A stretch of 64,000 bases of DNA from Manganibacter manganicus (lineage in GTDB: Bacteria; Pseudomonadota; Alphaproteobacteria; Rhizobiales; Rhizobiaceae), in contig NZ_MDET01000008.1 in NCBI RefSeq assembly GCF_002075885.1, positions 1 through 64,000 of the forward strand, given 5' to 3'. Made by a program: the position numbers and the translations under genes. The notes under the pieces are model-generated. The model was not told where the DNA came from, did no database searches, and saw only the letters and a program-made list of their open reading frames with translations. Positions 16,768 through 26,063 of this stretch are shown in pieces; the first letter of the stretch is position 1, and each line of letters opens with the position of its first letter.

Positions 16768-17920
16768 GAAGGCGGATCCCGCCGCCAAGCTGCGCGCGCT
16801 GATCGACGTTGAAGCCGCGCGCGCCGGCTTCGACGTGGTCGCCGTCACACGGCCGGATGCGATCCCGCTGGCGCCGGCGCGCCTGGTCGATTTCGTCGCC
16901 GCCGGTTTCCATGGCTCGATGGCGTGGATGGAGGAAACGCTGGCGCGCCGCGCCGATCCGACGACGCTTTGGCCCGACGTGCGCTCGATCATCGTGCTGG
17001 CGATGAATTACGGGCCGGACCACGATCCGCGCGCCGTGCTTGAGCGCCGCGACCGTGGCGCGATTTCGGTCTACGCGCAGAACCGCGATTATCATGACGT
17101 GATGAAAGGCCGGCTGAAGGAGATCGCCGGCAAGATCGTGGCGCGCGCCGGCGGCGATGTGAAGGTCTTCGTCGATACCGCGCCGGTGATGGAAAAGCCG
17201 CTGGCGGAAGCGGCGGGTGTCGGCTGGCAGGGCAAGCACACCAATCTGGTCAGCCGCGCGCACGGCTCCTGGCTGTTCCTCGGCAGCATCTTCACCACGG
17301 CGGAACTGGCGCCGGACGCGCTGGAAAAAGACCATTGCGGCTCCTGCCGGGCCTGTCTGGACGCCTGCCCGACAAACGCCTTTCCGGCACCCTATCAGCT
17401 AGATGCGCGGCGCTGCATTTCCTATCTCACCATCGAGAACAAGGGACCGATCCCGCATGAATTCCGCGAGGCGATCGGCAATCATATCTATGGCTGCGAC
17501 GATTGCCTGGCGGCCTGCCCGTGGAACAAGTTCGCCCGCGCCGCCTCGGAACTGAAGCTGGTTGCCCGGCCGGAACTGCACGAGCCGCCGCTGGCCGGTC
17601 TGCTTGTGCTCGACGATGCGGGCTTTCGCGCCTTCTTTTCCGGTTCGCCGGTCAAGCGCATCGGCCGCGACCGCTTCATTCGTAACGTGCTGATTGCCGC
17701 CGGCAATTCAAACGATGCCGCATTGGTTCCGCAGGTCGCCGCACTCTTAAACGATCTCTCGCCGCTGGTGCGCGGGGCCGCCGTCTGGGCGTTTTCACGG
17801 CTGGCGGCAAACGGCGATTTCACGCGGAAAGCCAGGGATGCCCTTGTCGGGGAAGGGGAGGAGACCGTGCGCTCAGAATGGCGGCAGGCATTGGCTCGAC
17901 ATCCGGGGGGCGCAGGGTGA
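16748..17920 (+). CDS. queG: Epoxyqueuosine reductase
   Basis: A 390-residue cobalamin- and Fe-S-dependent enzyme that reduces epoxyqueuosine to queuosine in the anticodon wobble position of GUN tRNAs. Both 4Fe-4S clusters are visible as [12 protein letters not shown] and [13 protein letters not shown] (about residues 197-208 and 249-261), and the N-terminal DUF1730 region includes [14 protein letters not shown] and [13 protein letters not shown]. The C-terminal HEAT-like helices ([13 protein letters not shown]) bind tRNA. It overlaps genes on both sides (20 bp with the GST gene, 4 bp with the SDR gene). Confidence 0.95.
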   Translation: MRISISEKADPAAKLRALIDVEAARAGFDVVAVTRPDAIPLAPARLVDFVAAGFHGSMAWMEETLARRADPTTLWPDVRSIIVLAMNYGPDHDPRAVLERRDRGAISVYAQNRDYHDVMKGRLKEIAGKIVARAGGDVKVFVDTAPVMEKPLAEAAGVGWQGKHTNLVSRAHGSWLFLGSIFTTAELAPDALEKDHCGSCRACLDACPTNAFPAPYQLDARRCISYLTIENKGPIPHEFREAIGNHIYGCDDCLAACPWNKFARAASELKLVARPELHEPPLAGLLVLDDAGFRAFFSGSPVKRIGRDRFIRNVLIAAGNSNDAALVPQVAALLNDLSPLVRGAAVWAFSRLAANGDFTRKARDALVGEGEETVRSEWRQALARHPGGAG

Positions 17921-18816
17921 CGGCGAAATTCTTCATCTTCGGGGCAGGTTATTCGGTGCAGGCCTTTGCGCGAATGAACACCACCGATACCCGCATTGCC
18001 GGGACCACACGCGCGCCCGAAAAATTCGACGCGCTGCGGCAGGCGGGCATTCACCCGCTTCTGTTCGACGGCAAGGCGAGCGCCGAGCTTCTGGCCGAAC
18101 TAGCGCAAGCCACGCATCTGGTCGTCTCGATCGCGCCTGACGCGGCCGGTGACGCCGCCTTGAATGCCTTTCGCGCGGCGGGTGTGCTGCCGAAGCTGCG
18201 CTGGATCGGCTACCTGTCGACGGTCGGTGTCTATGGCGATCATGGCGGCAACTGGGTGGACGAGCGGGCCGAATGCCGGCCGGTGTCGAACCGGTCCTGG
18301 CTGCGGGCGCAGGCCGAGCGGCGATGGCTGGACGCAGGCACTGCGGCCAGAATTCCTGTCGCCGTGCTCCGGCTTTCCGGCATTTACGGGCCGGGCCGCA
18401 ATGCCTTCGTCAATCTGGAAAACGGCACGGCCAGGCGGCTGGTCAAGCCCGGCCAGGTGTTCAACCGCATCCACGTCGCCGACATTGCCGGCGCGCTGTG
18501 GCATCTGGCGCAGGCGCGCATGGGCGGCATCTTCAACGTCACCGACGACGAACCTGCCCCGCCGCAGAACGTGGTCGCCTATGCCGCAGGCCTGATGGGC
18601 GTCGAGCCTCCGCAGGAAATCGCCTTCGACACGGCGACGCTTTCGCCGATGGCGCGCTCCTTCTATGGCGAGAACAAGCGCGTTTCCAACGCCGCTCTCA
18701 AGGCGGCGGGCTATCTGCTCCGTTTCGCCGATTACCGCGCCGCCCTCGACCAGATGTGGGAGGAGGGCGATTGGCGAACCAGCGTGCCGCCCGACGCCAT
18801 CAAGCGACCCCAGTAA
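17917..18816 (+). CDS. SDR family NAD(P)-binding oxidoreductase
   Basis: A 299-residue extended/atypical SDR. The N-terminal nucleotide motif is [13 protein letters not shown], with a later [20 protein letters not shown] block, [13 protein letters not shown] and [15 protein letters not shown]. The YxxxK pair appears to be replaced ([12 protein letters not shown]), as in other WcaG-like members. The GTG start at 17917 overlaps the queG stop (GTGA), giving translational coupling; an in-frame start at 17878 would overlap queG more deeply. Function unknown; conserved linkage with queG is known in rhizobia. Confidence 0.85.
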   Translation: MTAKFFIFGAGYSVQAFARMNTTDTRIAGTTRAPEKFDALRQAGIHPLLFDGKASAELLAELAQATHLVVSIAPDAAGDAALNAFRAAGVLPKLRWIGYLSTVGVYGDHGGNWVDERAECRPVSNRSWLRAQAERRWLDAGTAARIPVAVLRLSGIYGPGRNAFVNLENGTARRLVKPGQVFNRIHVADIAGALWHLAQARMGGIFNVTDDEPAPPQNVVAYAAGLMGVEPPQEIAFDTATLSPMARSFYGENKRVSNAALKAAGYLLRFADYRAALDQMWEEGDWRTSVPPDAIKRPQ

Positions 18817-18858
18817 GCTGCATTGACCGTGTGCGATCCGCTCGAAGCGGGTTTTGCG

Positions 18859-18873
18859 TTAAGCTTCGGTTAA
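18859..18873. promoter_or_regulatory. Candidate CtrA box upstream of the murein endopeptidase gene
   Basis: TTAA (18859-18862), seven bases, TTAA (18870-18873): an exact match to the alphaproteobacterial CtrA consensus TTAA-N7-TTAA, 43 bp before the start at 18917. CtrA regulates cell-cycle and envelope genes, which suits a peptidoglycan hydrolase. Confidence 0.6.
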
Positions 18874-18916
18874 CGATAGCGCCGCAAGCTTGAGCGGGCG
18901 CAATTGCGAGATAGCC

Positions 18917-19984
18917 ATGAAAATCACCACGCGATCCATGTTCGGCATTTCCGCTCGCTTCGCCCTTGGGCTTGCAGCGGCGCTGGCCGTCTGCGGGTTC
19001 ATGCTATCGTCCGCGACGGCGGCCGAGAAGGCCAAGAACCTGTTCGGCGCCAAGGTGCTGCCGGCGCTGGCCGCGCCGCAATCGTTCGGTTTTTATTCCA
19101 AGGGCTGCTTTGCCGGCGGCGTGGCCCTGCCGCTGGACGGGCCTACCTGGCAGGTGATGCGCCCCTCGCGCAACCGCCGCTGGGGCCATCCGGAACTGAT
19201 CGGCCTGCTGGAGAAATTTTCGCGCGATGCGGCGGCCGAGGGCTGGCGCGGGCTTCTGGTCGGCGACATCGCCCAGCCGCGCGGCGGCCCGATGCTGACC
19301 GGCCATGCCTCGCACCAGATCGGCCTTGATGCCGATATCTGGTTCACGCCAATGCCGGCGCGGCGTTATTCGCTCGCCCAGCGCGACACGGTCGGCGCGG
19401 TGTCGCTGATCCGGCCGGGCACGCATCTGGTCGATGAGCGCAAATGGGCGCCCGTCTATGCGCGCCTGCTCAGGCAGGCGGCGAGCTACCCTGAGGTCGA
19501 GCGTATTTTCGTCAATCCGGGCATCAAGAAGAAACTGTGCGATACGGTGAGCGGCGATCGCGCCTGGCTGAACAAGATCAGGCCCCTTTGGGGGCATGAT
19601 TCGCATTTTCACATCCGTATTTCCTGCCCGCCCGGCTCGACCGGCTGCAAGCCGCAACGCGGCACCGGCACGGCGGATGGCTGCGGCGAGCAACTTGCCT
19701 GGTGGTTCACCGACGAGCCGTGGCGTCCGGCCAAGGGGCCGCAAAAGCCGAAGGCGCGCGATGTCATGACCATGGCGGACCTGCCCAAGGCCTGCCAGGT
19801 TGTGCTTGGCGAGCCTGCGCCGCTCTCGGCCGATGCCGTGACCTATTGGGCAAAGGGAACGGCAGTCGCCGCGTCCGGCGCGCCTGAAGCACCGGCTGCC
19901 GCCATGCCGGCCATGCCCGATACCGCCAGCGCCTTCGTGCCGACGCCGAAGGTGGACATACCCTTGCCGCTTCCCCGTCCCTGA
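18917..19984 (+). CDS. mepA: Penicillin-insensitive murein endopeptidase
   Basis: A 355-residue periplasmic LAS-type metallopeptidase that cleaves D-Ala-mDAP crosslinks in peptidoglycan. A signal peptide (to about residue 35, ending SSATAA) precedes the family blocks FYSKGCFAGGVALPLDGPTW, MRPSRNRRWGHPEL, the zinc ligands in GHASHQIGLDADIWF and HDSHFHIRISCPPG, and Cys pairs that likely form disulfides. The C-terminal tail is Ala/Pro-rich (residues 310-355) and longer than in E. coli MepA. The ATG at 18917 was preferred to an upstream GTG because the signal peptide then begins properly (MKITTRS). Confidence 0.94.
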   Translation: MKITTRSMFGISARFALGLAAALAVCGFMLSSATAAEKAKNLFGAKVLPALAAPQSFGFYSKGCFAGGVALPLDGPTWQVMRPSRNRRWGHPELIGLLEKFSRDAAAEGWRGLLVGDIAQPRGGPMLTGHASHQIGLDADIWFTPMPARRYSLAQRDTVGAVSLIRPGTHLVDERKWAPVYARLLRQAASYPEVERIFVNPGIKKKLCDTVSGDRAWLNKIRPLWGHDSHFHIRISCPPGSTGCKPQRGTGTADGCGEQLAWWFTDEPWRPAKGPQKPKARDVMTMADLPKACQVVLGEPAPLSADAVTYWAKGTAVAASGAPEAPAAAMPAMPDTASAFVPTPKVDIPLPLPRP

Positions 19985-20071
19985 GGCCGCGCCTCTTCCG
20001 CATCGCACCGGCTTTGGCTATAGGCTTGACGGGGCCGCAGACGCGGCGCGACACCAGCACACAGGATCACC

Positions 20072-21097
20072 ATGCCAGCCATGCAAGCCGACACCAAGGC
20101 GCTGCCCTTTCCGGTGCTGATCGGCGACATTGGCGGCACCAATGCGCGCTTCAGCCTGGTGCATGACGATCAGGCCGCTGCCGGCGAGCCGCAGATCGTC
20201 AAGACGGCGGATTTCGCCACCATCGACGAGGCAATCCGCGTGGCCGTGCTGGAGCGTTCACCGGTCCGGCCGAAATCGGCTGTGCTGGCGGTGGCCGGAC
20301 CGGTCGAGAGCGACGAGATCAGGCTCACCAACTGCCCCTGGGTGGTGCGGCCGAAGGCGATGTTTTCCAGTCTTGGCCTCAGCGACATTGTCGTGCTCAA
20401 CGATTTCGAGGCGCAGGCGCTGGCCGTGGTGGCGCTCGGCGAAGAACACATGGAAAAGATCGGCGGCGATGCGCCGGAGCCCAATGCCGGGCGTGTCGTT
20501 CTGGGGCCGGGCACTGGGCTTGGCGTTGCCGGCCTGGTCCATGCTTTCGGCGGGTGGGTGCCGGTTCCGGGCGAGGGCGGTCATATGGACATTGGCCCGC
20601 GCACACCGCGCGACTACCAGGTGTTTCCGCATATCGAACCGCTGGAAGGGCGCGTTTCGGGCGAGCAGATCCTGTCCGGCCGCGGCCTCGTCAATGTCTA
20701 TCGCGCCATCGCCATTGCCGACGGCAAGGCCGCGCTTCTTTCGCAGCCGGCCGAAATCACCGCCGCCGCGCTGGACGGCGGCGATGCGATGGCCGCCGAG
20801 GCGCTGGAAACCTTCGCCACCTGCCTTGGCCGCACCGCGGGCGACCTTGCCATGGTGTTCATGAGCCGAGGCGGCGTCTTCCTGACCGGCGGCATAGCGC
20901 AGAAAATCCTTCCGGCGCTGAGGAAGGACAATTTCCGTGCCGCCTTCGAGGACAAGGCCCCGCATGGGGAATTGTTGCGCGCCATGCCGGTCTATGTCAT
21001 CACGCATCCACTGGCGGCGCTTGAGGGCCTCGCGGCCTATGCGCGCACGCCCTCGCTGTTCGGCGTCGAAACGGACGGTCGCCGCTGGCAAACCTGA
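20072..21097 (+). CDS. glk: Glucokinase
   Basis: A 341-residue ATP-dependent hexokinase of the bacterial Glk family, making glucose 6-phosphate. The phosphate-1 motif [15 protein letters not shown] is at residues 16-30, the sugar site [11 protein letters not shown] follows, then [12 protein letters not shown], the glucose-contacting [19 protein letters not shown] and the C-terminal [17 protein letters not shown]. Length is slightly above the E. coli enzyme (321 aa). The downstream MsbA-like gene starts 110 bp later on the same strand. Confidence 0.95.
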   Translation: MPAMQADTKALPFPVLIGDIGGTNARFSLVHDDQAAAGEPQIVKTADFATIDEAIRVAVLERSPVRPKSAVLAVAGPVESDEIRLTNCPWVVRPKAMFSSLGLSDIVVLNDFEAQALAVVALGEEHMEKIGGDAPEPNAGRVVLGPGTGLGVAGLVHAFGGWVPVPGEGGHMDIGPRTPRDYQVFPHIEPLEGRVSGEQILSGRGLVNVYRAIAIADGKAALLSQPAEITAAALDGGDAMAAEALETFATCLGRTAGDLAMVFMSRGGVFLTGGIAQKILPALRKDNFRAAFEDKAPHGELLRAMPVYVITHPLAALEGLAAYARTPSLFGVETDGRRWQT

Positions 21098-21207
21098 AAT
21101 CGAAAGAAGCGCGTGACTTCGAAGTCATAGGCAAGCACCGCCAATGGCGATAAGAGGATGCAGCGCGCCATTCGGGGGCGCCGGCATCATGAACGACGGA
21201 TCAGAAT

Positions 21208-23085
21208 TTGACCTCCAGCCAACATAAGGCCCCCGGCACGGCCCCTAAAGCGGCAAGGCCGGAACCGGGCGAAGTATTCGCCGTGGTGCGGCGCATATTG
21301 CGCGAAAACGGCCGGAATTTCGTCAAGTATTACGTTCTGGCGGGCTTTTGCCTGGTGGCCGTCGCGATCACCACCGGCCTTGCCGCCTGGATCATGAAGC
21401 CGCTGATCGATGACATCTTCGTCGAGCAGCGCTACGACCGTGCGCCCTATATCTGCGGCGCCGTCATCGCGATCTTTCTGGTGCGCGGCTTTGCCACCTA
21501 CGGGCAGGCCGTCACATTGGCCAGGATCGGCAATGCCGTCGTCGCGACCTATCAGCGGCGCGTCTTCGAGCACCTGATGAAACTCGGCATGACATTCTTC
21601 AACGAGACACGCTCGGGCCGGCTCGCCGCGCGCATCAACGAGAATGTCGCCGGCATTCGCGATCTGCTCGGCATGACCATGAAATCCGTCATCGGCGACC
21701 TGGTCACGCTGATCGGCCTGATCGGCGTGATGGTCTGGCAGCAACCCTTGCTGGCGGTAAGCGTGCTTTTGATCGGCCCGCCGCTGATCTGGGCGGTGAA
21801 CTACATCATGCGACGGGTGCGGCGTGTGACGCGCGAATCGGTCGAGATCAATTCGCACCTGATCGGCACCATGCAGGAGGCCGTCCAGGGCATCGCCGTG
21901 GTCAAGGCGTTTACTCTCGAAGAGCAATTGTCGCAGCGTCTCGGCCAGATGATCGACCATGCCGAGTCGCGCTACAACAAGATCGCGCGCGTCTCCGAAC
22001 GGCTGACGCCGGTGTCGGAAATACTGGCCGGTCTCGCCGTGGCCGGCGTCATCGCCTACGCGTCCTATCAGGCGGCGGTCTACCAGCACCCGCCGGGCGA
22101 TGTCATGGCCTTCATCACCGCCCTGCTTCTGGCCTACGATCCGGCGCGGCGGCTGGCCCGCACACAGGTCAATGTCGAGCGCGCGCTGGTCAATGCCCGC
22201 ATGATCTACGAACTGCTCGACACGGAGCCGCAGCAGCGCGACCGGGCCGGCGCGGCCAGCGCCGCAATCGGCGATGGTGAAATCCGCTTCCGCGATGTCT
22301 CCTTCTCCTATGAAGACGGTTCGCCCGTGTTGCGCGGCCTGAGCTTCGTGGCGAAGGCCGGCAAGACCACTGCCATCGTCGGCGCTTCGGGCGCCGGCAA
22401 GACGACGCTGGTGGCTCTTTTGCAGCGCTTCTACGATACCGACAGCGGTGTGATCGAGATCGACGGCCAGGACATTGCCGGCATGACCAAGGCCTCGCTG
22501 CGCGGGTCCATCGCCTATGTCTCGCAGCAGCCTTACCTGTTCGAGGGTACGATCCGTGACAATATCCGCTATGGCCGGCTGACGGCGAGCGACGCGGAGA
22601 TCGAGCAGGCGGCGCTCCTGGCGCAGGCCGACGGTTTCATCCGCCAGCAGCCGCGCGGCTACGACACGCCCATTGGCGAGAACGGCGCCACGCTTTCGGG
22701 CGGCCAGCGCCAGCGTGTCTCGATTGCGCGCGCCATCGTGCGGCAGGCGCCGATCCTGCTGCTGGATGAGGCGACGTCGGCGCTCGACAATGAATCCGAG
22801 GCGCGTGTCCAGCAGGCGCTGGGCGAAGTTTCGCAGGGCCGCACCACCATCGTCATCGCGCACCGGCTTTCCACGGTCGTCAATGCCGATCATATCGTGG
22901 TGCTGGAAGAGGGAAGGCTGGTGGAGGAGGGTACCCACGCCTCTCTGACCGCCGATCCGGACAGCGTCTATGCCCGCTTCCATCGTGTACACGACGGCAA
23001 GGGGCTGGGCCTCGTCGATGACAGTCACATCGCCGATGGAGCGGTCCCGGCCGAAGCGGATAAGATCGGCAGGAGGCGCGCATGA
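21208..23085 (+). CDS. MsbA-like ABC exporter (fused permease and ATPase)
   Basis: A 625-residue half-transporter that forms homodimers. Six helices occupy residues 40-320 ([20 protein letters not shown] and others), with the exporter intracellular loops ([20 protein letters not shown]). The ATPase has Walker [18 protein letters not shown]-loop [19 protein letters not shown], signature [15 protein letters not shown] and Walker [17 protein letters not shown]. Closest in style to MsbA/lipid A or multidrug exporters. The start is a TTG with ggat about 9 bases upstream, the only start consistent with the frame near the N-terminus; it is less certain. It overlaps dapB by 4 bp. Confidence 0.9.
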   Translation: MTSSQHKAPGTAPKAARPEPGEVFAVVRRILRENGRNFVKYYVLAGFCLVAVAITTGLAAWIMKPLIDDIFVEQRYDRAPYICGAVIAIFLVRGFATYGQAVTLARIGNAVVATYQRRVFEHLMKLGMTFFNETRSGRLAARINENVAGIRDLLGMTMKSVIGDLVTLIGLIGVMVWQQPLLAVSVLLIGPPLIWAVNYIMRRVRRVTRESVEINSHLIGTMQEAVQGIAVVKAFTLEEQLSQRLGQMIDHAESRYNKIARVSERLTPVSEILAGLAVAGVIAYASYQAAVYQHPPGDVMAFITALLLAYDPARRLARTQVNVERALVNARMIYELLDTEPQQRDRAGAASAAIGDGEIRFRDVSFSYEDGSPVLRGLSFVAKAGKTTAIVGASGAGKTTLVALLQRFYDTDSGVIEIDGQDIAGMTKASLRGSIAYVSQQPYLFEGTIRDNIRYGRLTASDAEIEQAALLAQADGFIRQQPRGYDTPIGENGATLSGGQRQRVSIARAIVRQAPILLLDEATSALDNESEARVQQALGEVSQGRTTIVIAHRLSTVVNADHIVVLEEGRLVEEGTHASLTADPDSVYARFHRVHDGKGLGLVDDSHIADGAVPAEADKIGRRRA

Positions 23086-23921
23086 GCGACGATCGGGACG
23101 ATATGGGGCAAAGCGATATGGGGCTGGTCGTCGTCGGCGCCGGCGGCCGCATGGGGCAGGCGCTGATCCGCGCGGTGCATGACATGCCCGGCGCGCGCAT
23201 TGCCGGCGCGGTCGAGCGGCCGGGCTCGCCCGCTCTTGGCAGGGACGCCGGCGAACTGGCCGGCATCGGCCCGATCGGCGTTGAAATCGGCGACGATCCG
23301 CTGCCTGTATTCGCCAGGGCCGATGGCGTGCTGGATTTCACCCGGCCGGCTGCGACGGTCGAGTTTGCCGGCTATGCCGCGCAGGCGCGCATTGTTCATG
23401 TCATCGGCACCACCGGCTGCACGGCTGAGGACGACGCGAAGATCGCCGCCGCCGCGCGCCATGCGACAATCGTCAAATCCGGCAATATGAGCCTTGGCGT
23501 CAATTTGCTGGCTGTTCTGGTGGAGCAGGCGGCGCGGGCGTTGGAAGCGCGGGATTTCGATATCGAAATCCTCGAAATGCATCACCGCCACAAGGTCGAT
23601 GCGCCTTCGGGCACGGCACTTCTGCTGGGCGAGGCGGCGGCGAAGGGCCGTGGTATCGCATTGGCCGACAATGAAGTGCGGGCGCGTGACGGCCAGACCG
23701 GCCCGCGCCCGGAAGGCGCCATCGGCTTTGCCGCGCTGCGCGGCGGTTCGGTGGTCGGCGAACATTCCGTGGTTCTGGCCGGCACCGGCGAACGCATCAC
23801 CCTTGGCCACCAGGCCGAGGATCGCGCCATTTTCGCGCGTGGCGCCGTCAAGGCGGCGCTGTGGGCGCATGGTAAAAAGCCCGGCCTTTATTCGATGCGC
23901 GACGTGCTCGGCCTTAACTGA
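23082..23921 (+). CDS. dapB: 4-hydroxy-tetrahydrodipicolinate reductase
   Basis: A 279-residue cytosolic enzyme of the lysine/diaminopimelate pathway that reduces HTPA with NAD(P)H. The Rossmann motif [14 protein letters not shown] lies at residues 16-29; the nucleotide loop GTTGCTAED, the catalytic block [20 protein letters not shown] (His-His-Lys with the substrate Ser-Gly-Thr) and the tetramer loop are present. Start overlaps the exporter gene (ATGA). The N-terminus has ten more residues than typical, so MGLVVVG could be the mature start. gpmA follows 52 bp downstream. Confidence 0.95.
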   Translation: MSDDRDDMGQSDMGLVVVGAGGRMGQALIRAVHDMPGARIAGAVERPGSPALGRDAGELAGIGPIGVEIGDDPLPVFARADGVLDFTRPAATVEFAGYAAQARIVHVIGTTGCTAEDDAKIAAAARHATIVKSGNMSLGVNLLAVLVEQAARALEARDFDIEILEMHHRHKVDAPSGTALLLGEAAAKGRGIALADNEVRARDGQTGPRPEGAIGFAALRGGSVVGEHSVVLAGTGERITLGHQAEDRAIFARGAVKAALWAHGKKPGLYSMRDVLGLN

Positions 23922-23973
23922 ATCGCGCAACGGTTCCGGTGTTCCGCCGGATGAATTTTCGAAGGAGAAAGAA

Positions 23974-24594
23974 ATGTCGCGAACCCTCGTGCTTGTGCGC
24001 CATGGCCAGAGCGAATGGAATTTGAAGAACCTGTTCACCGGCTGGCGCGACCCGGACCTGACGGAGAAGGGCCATGCCGAGGCGAAGGCGGCGGGTGAGA
24101 AGCTCAAGGCGCGCGGGCTGAAATTCGACATCGCTTTCACCTCCGTGCTGCAACGGGCGCAAAAGACCTGCCAGCATATCCTCGATTGCGTCGGCCAGAG
24201 CGATCTCGAGACGATCCGCGATCGGGCGCTGAACGAGCGCGACTATGGCGACCTTTCGGGGCTCAACAAGAATGACGCCCGGCTGAAATGGGGCGAGGAA
24301 CAGGTGCATATATGGCGCCGTTCCTATGACGTGCCGCCGCCGAACGGCGAAAGCCTGAAGGACACCGGCGCGCGGGTCTGGCCCTACTATCTGCATACCT
24401 TGCAACCGCATGTGCTTGCCGGCGGCACCGTTCTGGTGGCCGCGCACGGCAATTCGCTGCGCGCGCTCATCATGGCGCTGGACGGGCTCAGCGGCGAGGA
24501 GGTGACCGGGCTGGAACTCGGCACCGGCGTGCCGGTGATCTACCGCCTCAATGCCGATTCGACGGTGGCGTCCAAGGACATTCTCGCCGATTGA
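23974..24594 (+). CDS. gpmA: 2,3-bisphosphoglycerate-dependent phosphoglycerate mutase
   Basis: A 206-residue glycolytic/gluconeogenic mutase. The phospho-His motif [20 protein letters not shown] is at residues 6-25, with the second conserved His in [13 protein letters not shown] and the Arg in [11 protein letters not shown]. The ribosome-binding site aaggag lies 8 bases before the ATG at 23974. The short form (about 206 aa, against 250 in E. coli) is the usual alphaproteobacterial type. A perfect hairpin at 24640-24660 closes the unit. Confidence 0.95.
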   Translation: MSRTLVLVRHGQSEWNLKNLFTGWRDPDLTEKGHAEAKAAGEKLKARGLKFDIAFTSVLQRAQKTCQHILDCVGQSDLETIRDRALNERDYGDLSGLNKNDARLKWGEEQVHIWRRSYDVPPPNGESLKDTGARVWPYYLHTLQPHVLAGGTVLVAAHGNSLRALIMALDGLSGEEVTGLELGTGVPVIYRLNADSTVASKDILAD

Positions 24595-24639
24595 TCTTCA
24601 GCCGGCCGCCCGCCCGCAGCGGCAGGAGGCAAATCATGG

Positions 24640-24660
24640 CGCGCATTTCAAAAATGCGCG
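24640..24660 (+). terminator. Hairpin after gpmA
   Basis: Perfect 9-bp stem cgcgcattt / aaatgcgcg with a 3-base loop, 45 bases after the gpmA stop and directly abutting the TTGACA of the tRNA promoter. It lacks a T-run, so it is a plausible but not classical terminator. Confidence 0.55.
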
Positions 24661-24689
24661 TTGACACCAATCGCTTGGCCGCTTACATC
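24661..24689 (+). promoter_or_regulatory. Sigma-70-type promoter of tRNA-Leu
   Basis: Consensus -35 TTGACA (24661-24666), 17-bp spacer, -10 TACATC (24684-24689). Transcription would start a few bases before the tRNA 5' end at 24701. Confidence 0.7.
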
Positions 24690-24700
24690 AGCGCCCACCA

Positions 24701-24785
24701 GCCCAGATGGCGGAATTGGTAGACGCGCACGGTTCAGGTCCGTGTTCCGCAAGGAGTGGAGGTTCGAGTCCTCTTCTGGGCACCA
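24701..24785 (+). tRNA. tRNA-Leu (anticodon CAG)
   Basis: An 85-base class II tRNA. The acceptor arm gcccaga pairs with tctgggc, the D-loop reads ggcggaattggtagac, the anticodon loop ttcaggt gives CAG (reading CUG, the dominant leucine codon here), a variable arm of class II size follows, and the T arm is ggttcgagtcc. The 3' ACCA (discriminator plus CCA) is encoded. Confidence 0.97.
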
Positions 24786-24913
24786 TCCCCTTATAAGTCA
24801 TTGATTCCTTGATATTCAAGGGTTTCAGGCCGCTCGACTGTGATACAGGAGCAATTGCCCCTTGCCGGTCCCGGCTTGGGCTGCTTACCTGCCGTTTTCT
24901 CGGCCGGAGCACG

Positions 24914-25543
24914 ATGATGGCGGATAGAAGCGACGCACTGCAAGCGTTCGTCGATGCAGCTTTTGAGTCATTCGATCATTTTGCGCAGGATGCCCGGTCG
25001 CGGCGCTCCATCGCGCAGATATTCGCCGCGTTGAAAAAGCCTGTCCGGCAGCAAAGCGGCGTCGGATCCCGATTGCCGGTGTGTTCGTTTTTGGAAGGCG
25101 CTCTGGCCACAGCGGCGGCGCATCCTGATCTTAAGGCGCTTGTCGGCCGTTTCGAGGCGATTGAACCGTCGCTGACATGGACGAACCGGCCGAAATATGA
25201 CGGCACGGCCAGCGACAATTTCGCCGACGGCCACGCCAATGCAATGATTGTCGGCCCGCATGGACTTGAAGACAGAAAGGATGTCTGGATCGGCGTTTCA
25301 TTGCTGGCGCCCAATGTCCGTTATCCCGACCACCACCATGCGCCCGAGGAAACCTATCTCGTTCTGTCGCAGGGAGAATTTCAACATGGTGACAGCCCGT
25401 GGTTCTCCCCCGGGATCGGCGGTTCGTTCTACAATGAGCCTGGTATCCGGCACGCCATGCGTTCCCTGGACACGCCGCTTCTGGCATTCTGGATACTTTT
25501 GGAAGCGATCGACGACACTGGCGGGCAACGCGGCGATGGCTAA
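24914..25543 (+). CDS. DMSP-lyase-type cupin protein
   Basis: A 209-residue cytosolic protein with a helical N-terminus and a C-terminal cupin. The metal-binding blocks are YPDHHHAPEETYLVLSQGEF (H140-H142, E145/E146, Y148) and NEPGIRHAMRS (H180), followed by PLLAFWIL. This arrangement is that of the dimethylsulfoniopropionate lyase family (DddL/DddQ), in which a cupin metal and the Tyr support beta-elimination to dimethyl sulfide and acrylate. Many soil members of the family are untested and may act on other compounds. Start at 24914 has ggag upstream; no acrylate-handling gene is adjacent. Confidence 0.75.
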   Translation: MMADRSDALQAFVDAAFESFDHFAQDARSRRSIAQIFAALKKPVRQQSGVGSRLPVCSFLEGALATAAAHPDLKALVGRFEAIEPSLTWTNRPKYDGTASDNFADGHANAMIVGPHGLEDRKDVWIGVSLLAPNVRYPDHHHAPEETYLVLSQGEFQHGDSPWFSPGIGGSFYNEPGIRHAMRSLDTPLLAFWILLEAIDDTGGQRGDG

Positions 25544-25664
25544 CCATAAGCGGCAAGGCCATGACACCTTGGGGTGCGACTTTAGCACTCGCTGCCATTG
25601 CTGGCGCGTCTTCGTCAGGTGGGCTATCCACGGGCGACGTTTGGCAGCAAGAATGGAGCGCGAG

Positions 25665-25844
25665 ATGGCAATGGTTCATGGACGTTCGAAAACCCTGATC
25701 GCCGTTATACTGGCGCTGCTGGCATTCGTGGCCGCCGGCGTCGGCATCGGTTTCATCGAAACGATCCTGGTCCTGGCGATTGCCGCATCGGCGGCGATCC
25801 TGCTCGCCATGCTGGTCGTGGCGGCGCGCCGCGAAGCCTACTGA
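25665..25844 (+). CDS. Small two-helix membrane protein (hypothetical)
   Basis: A 59-residue open frame with two adjoining hydrophobic segments (TLIAVILALLAFVAAGVGIG, then ILVLAIAASAAILLAMLVVA) and a basic C-terminal tail AARREAY. The ATG at 25665 has ggagcgcgag just upstream; an ATG at 25653 is also in frame. The hydrophobic pattern and ribosome-binding site favour a real small gene, but no family is recognised. Confidence 0.45.
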   Translation: MAMVHGRSKTLIAVILALLAFVAAGVGIGFIETILVLAIAASAAILLAMLVVAARREAY

Positions 25845-26063
25845 CGGCACCAGGATCACGTTTTCGGCCCGGTCTTTCATCCTTTTTGATCCACACACGC
25901 GTTTGCAATGCCTGCGGCGCGCAACAGCTTGATGTGCCTGGGGTTGCGGCTCTCGCCGTGATGTCCTGGCGGCGAACCCGCGGCCGGGAGCGGCTAGGCT
26001 TCCCACGTTCATGCACTACCTTTGCCCACAGGCGGGAAAGACAGTGCATGCAGTGACGTGAGA

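Noticed and set aside
21114..21127. 14-bp palindrome after glk as a terminator
   Set aside because: Two-base or no loop and no T-run; not a credible intrinsic terminator.
21187..23028. 613-codon minus-strand frame opposite the MsbA-like gene
   Set aside because: No recognisable domain; the plus strand has complete ABC motifs.
23494..23973. In-frame extension of gpmA into dapB
   Set aside because: The extension is a shadow of dapB; gpmA has a strong ribosome-binding site and a normal N-terminus at 23974.
24807..24821. Terminator after tRNA-Leu
   Set aside because: Only a 6-bp stem with no T-run; too weak to call.
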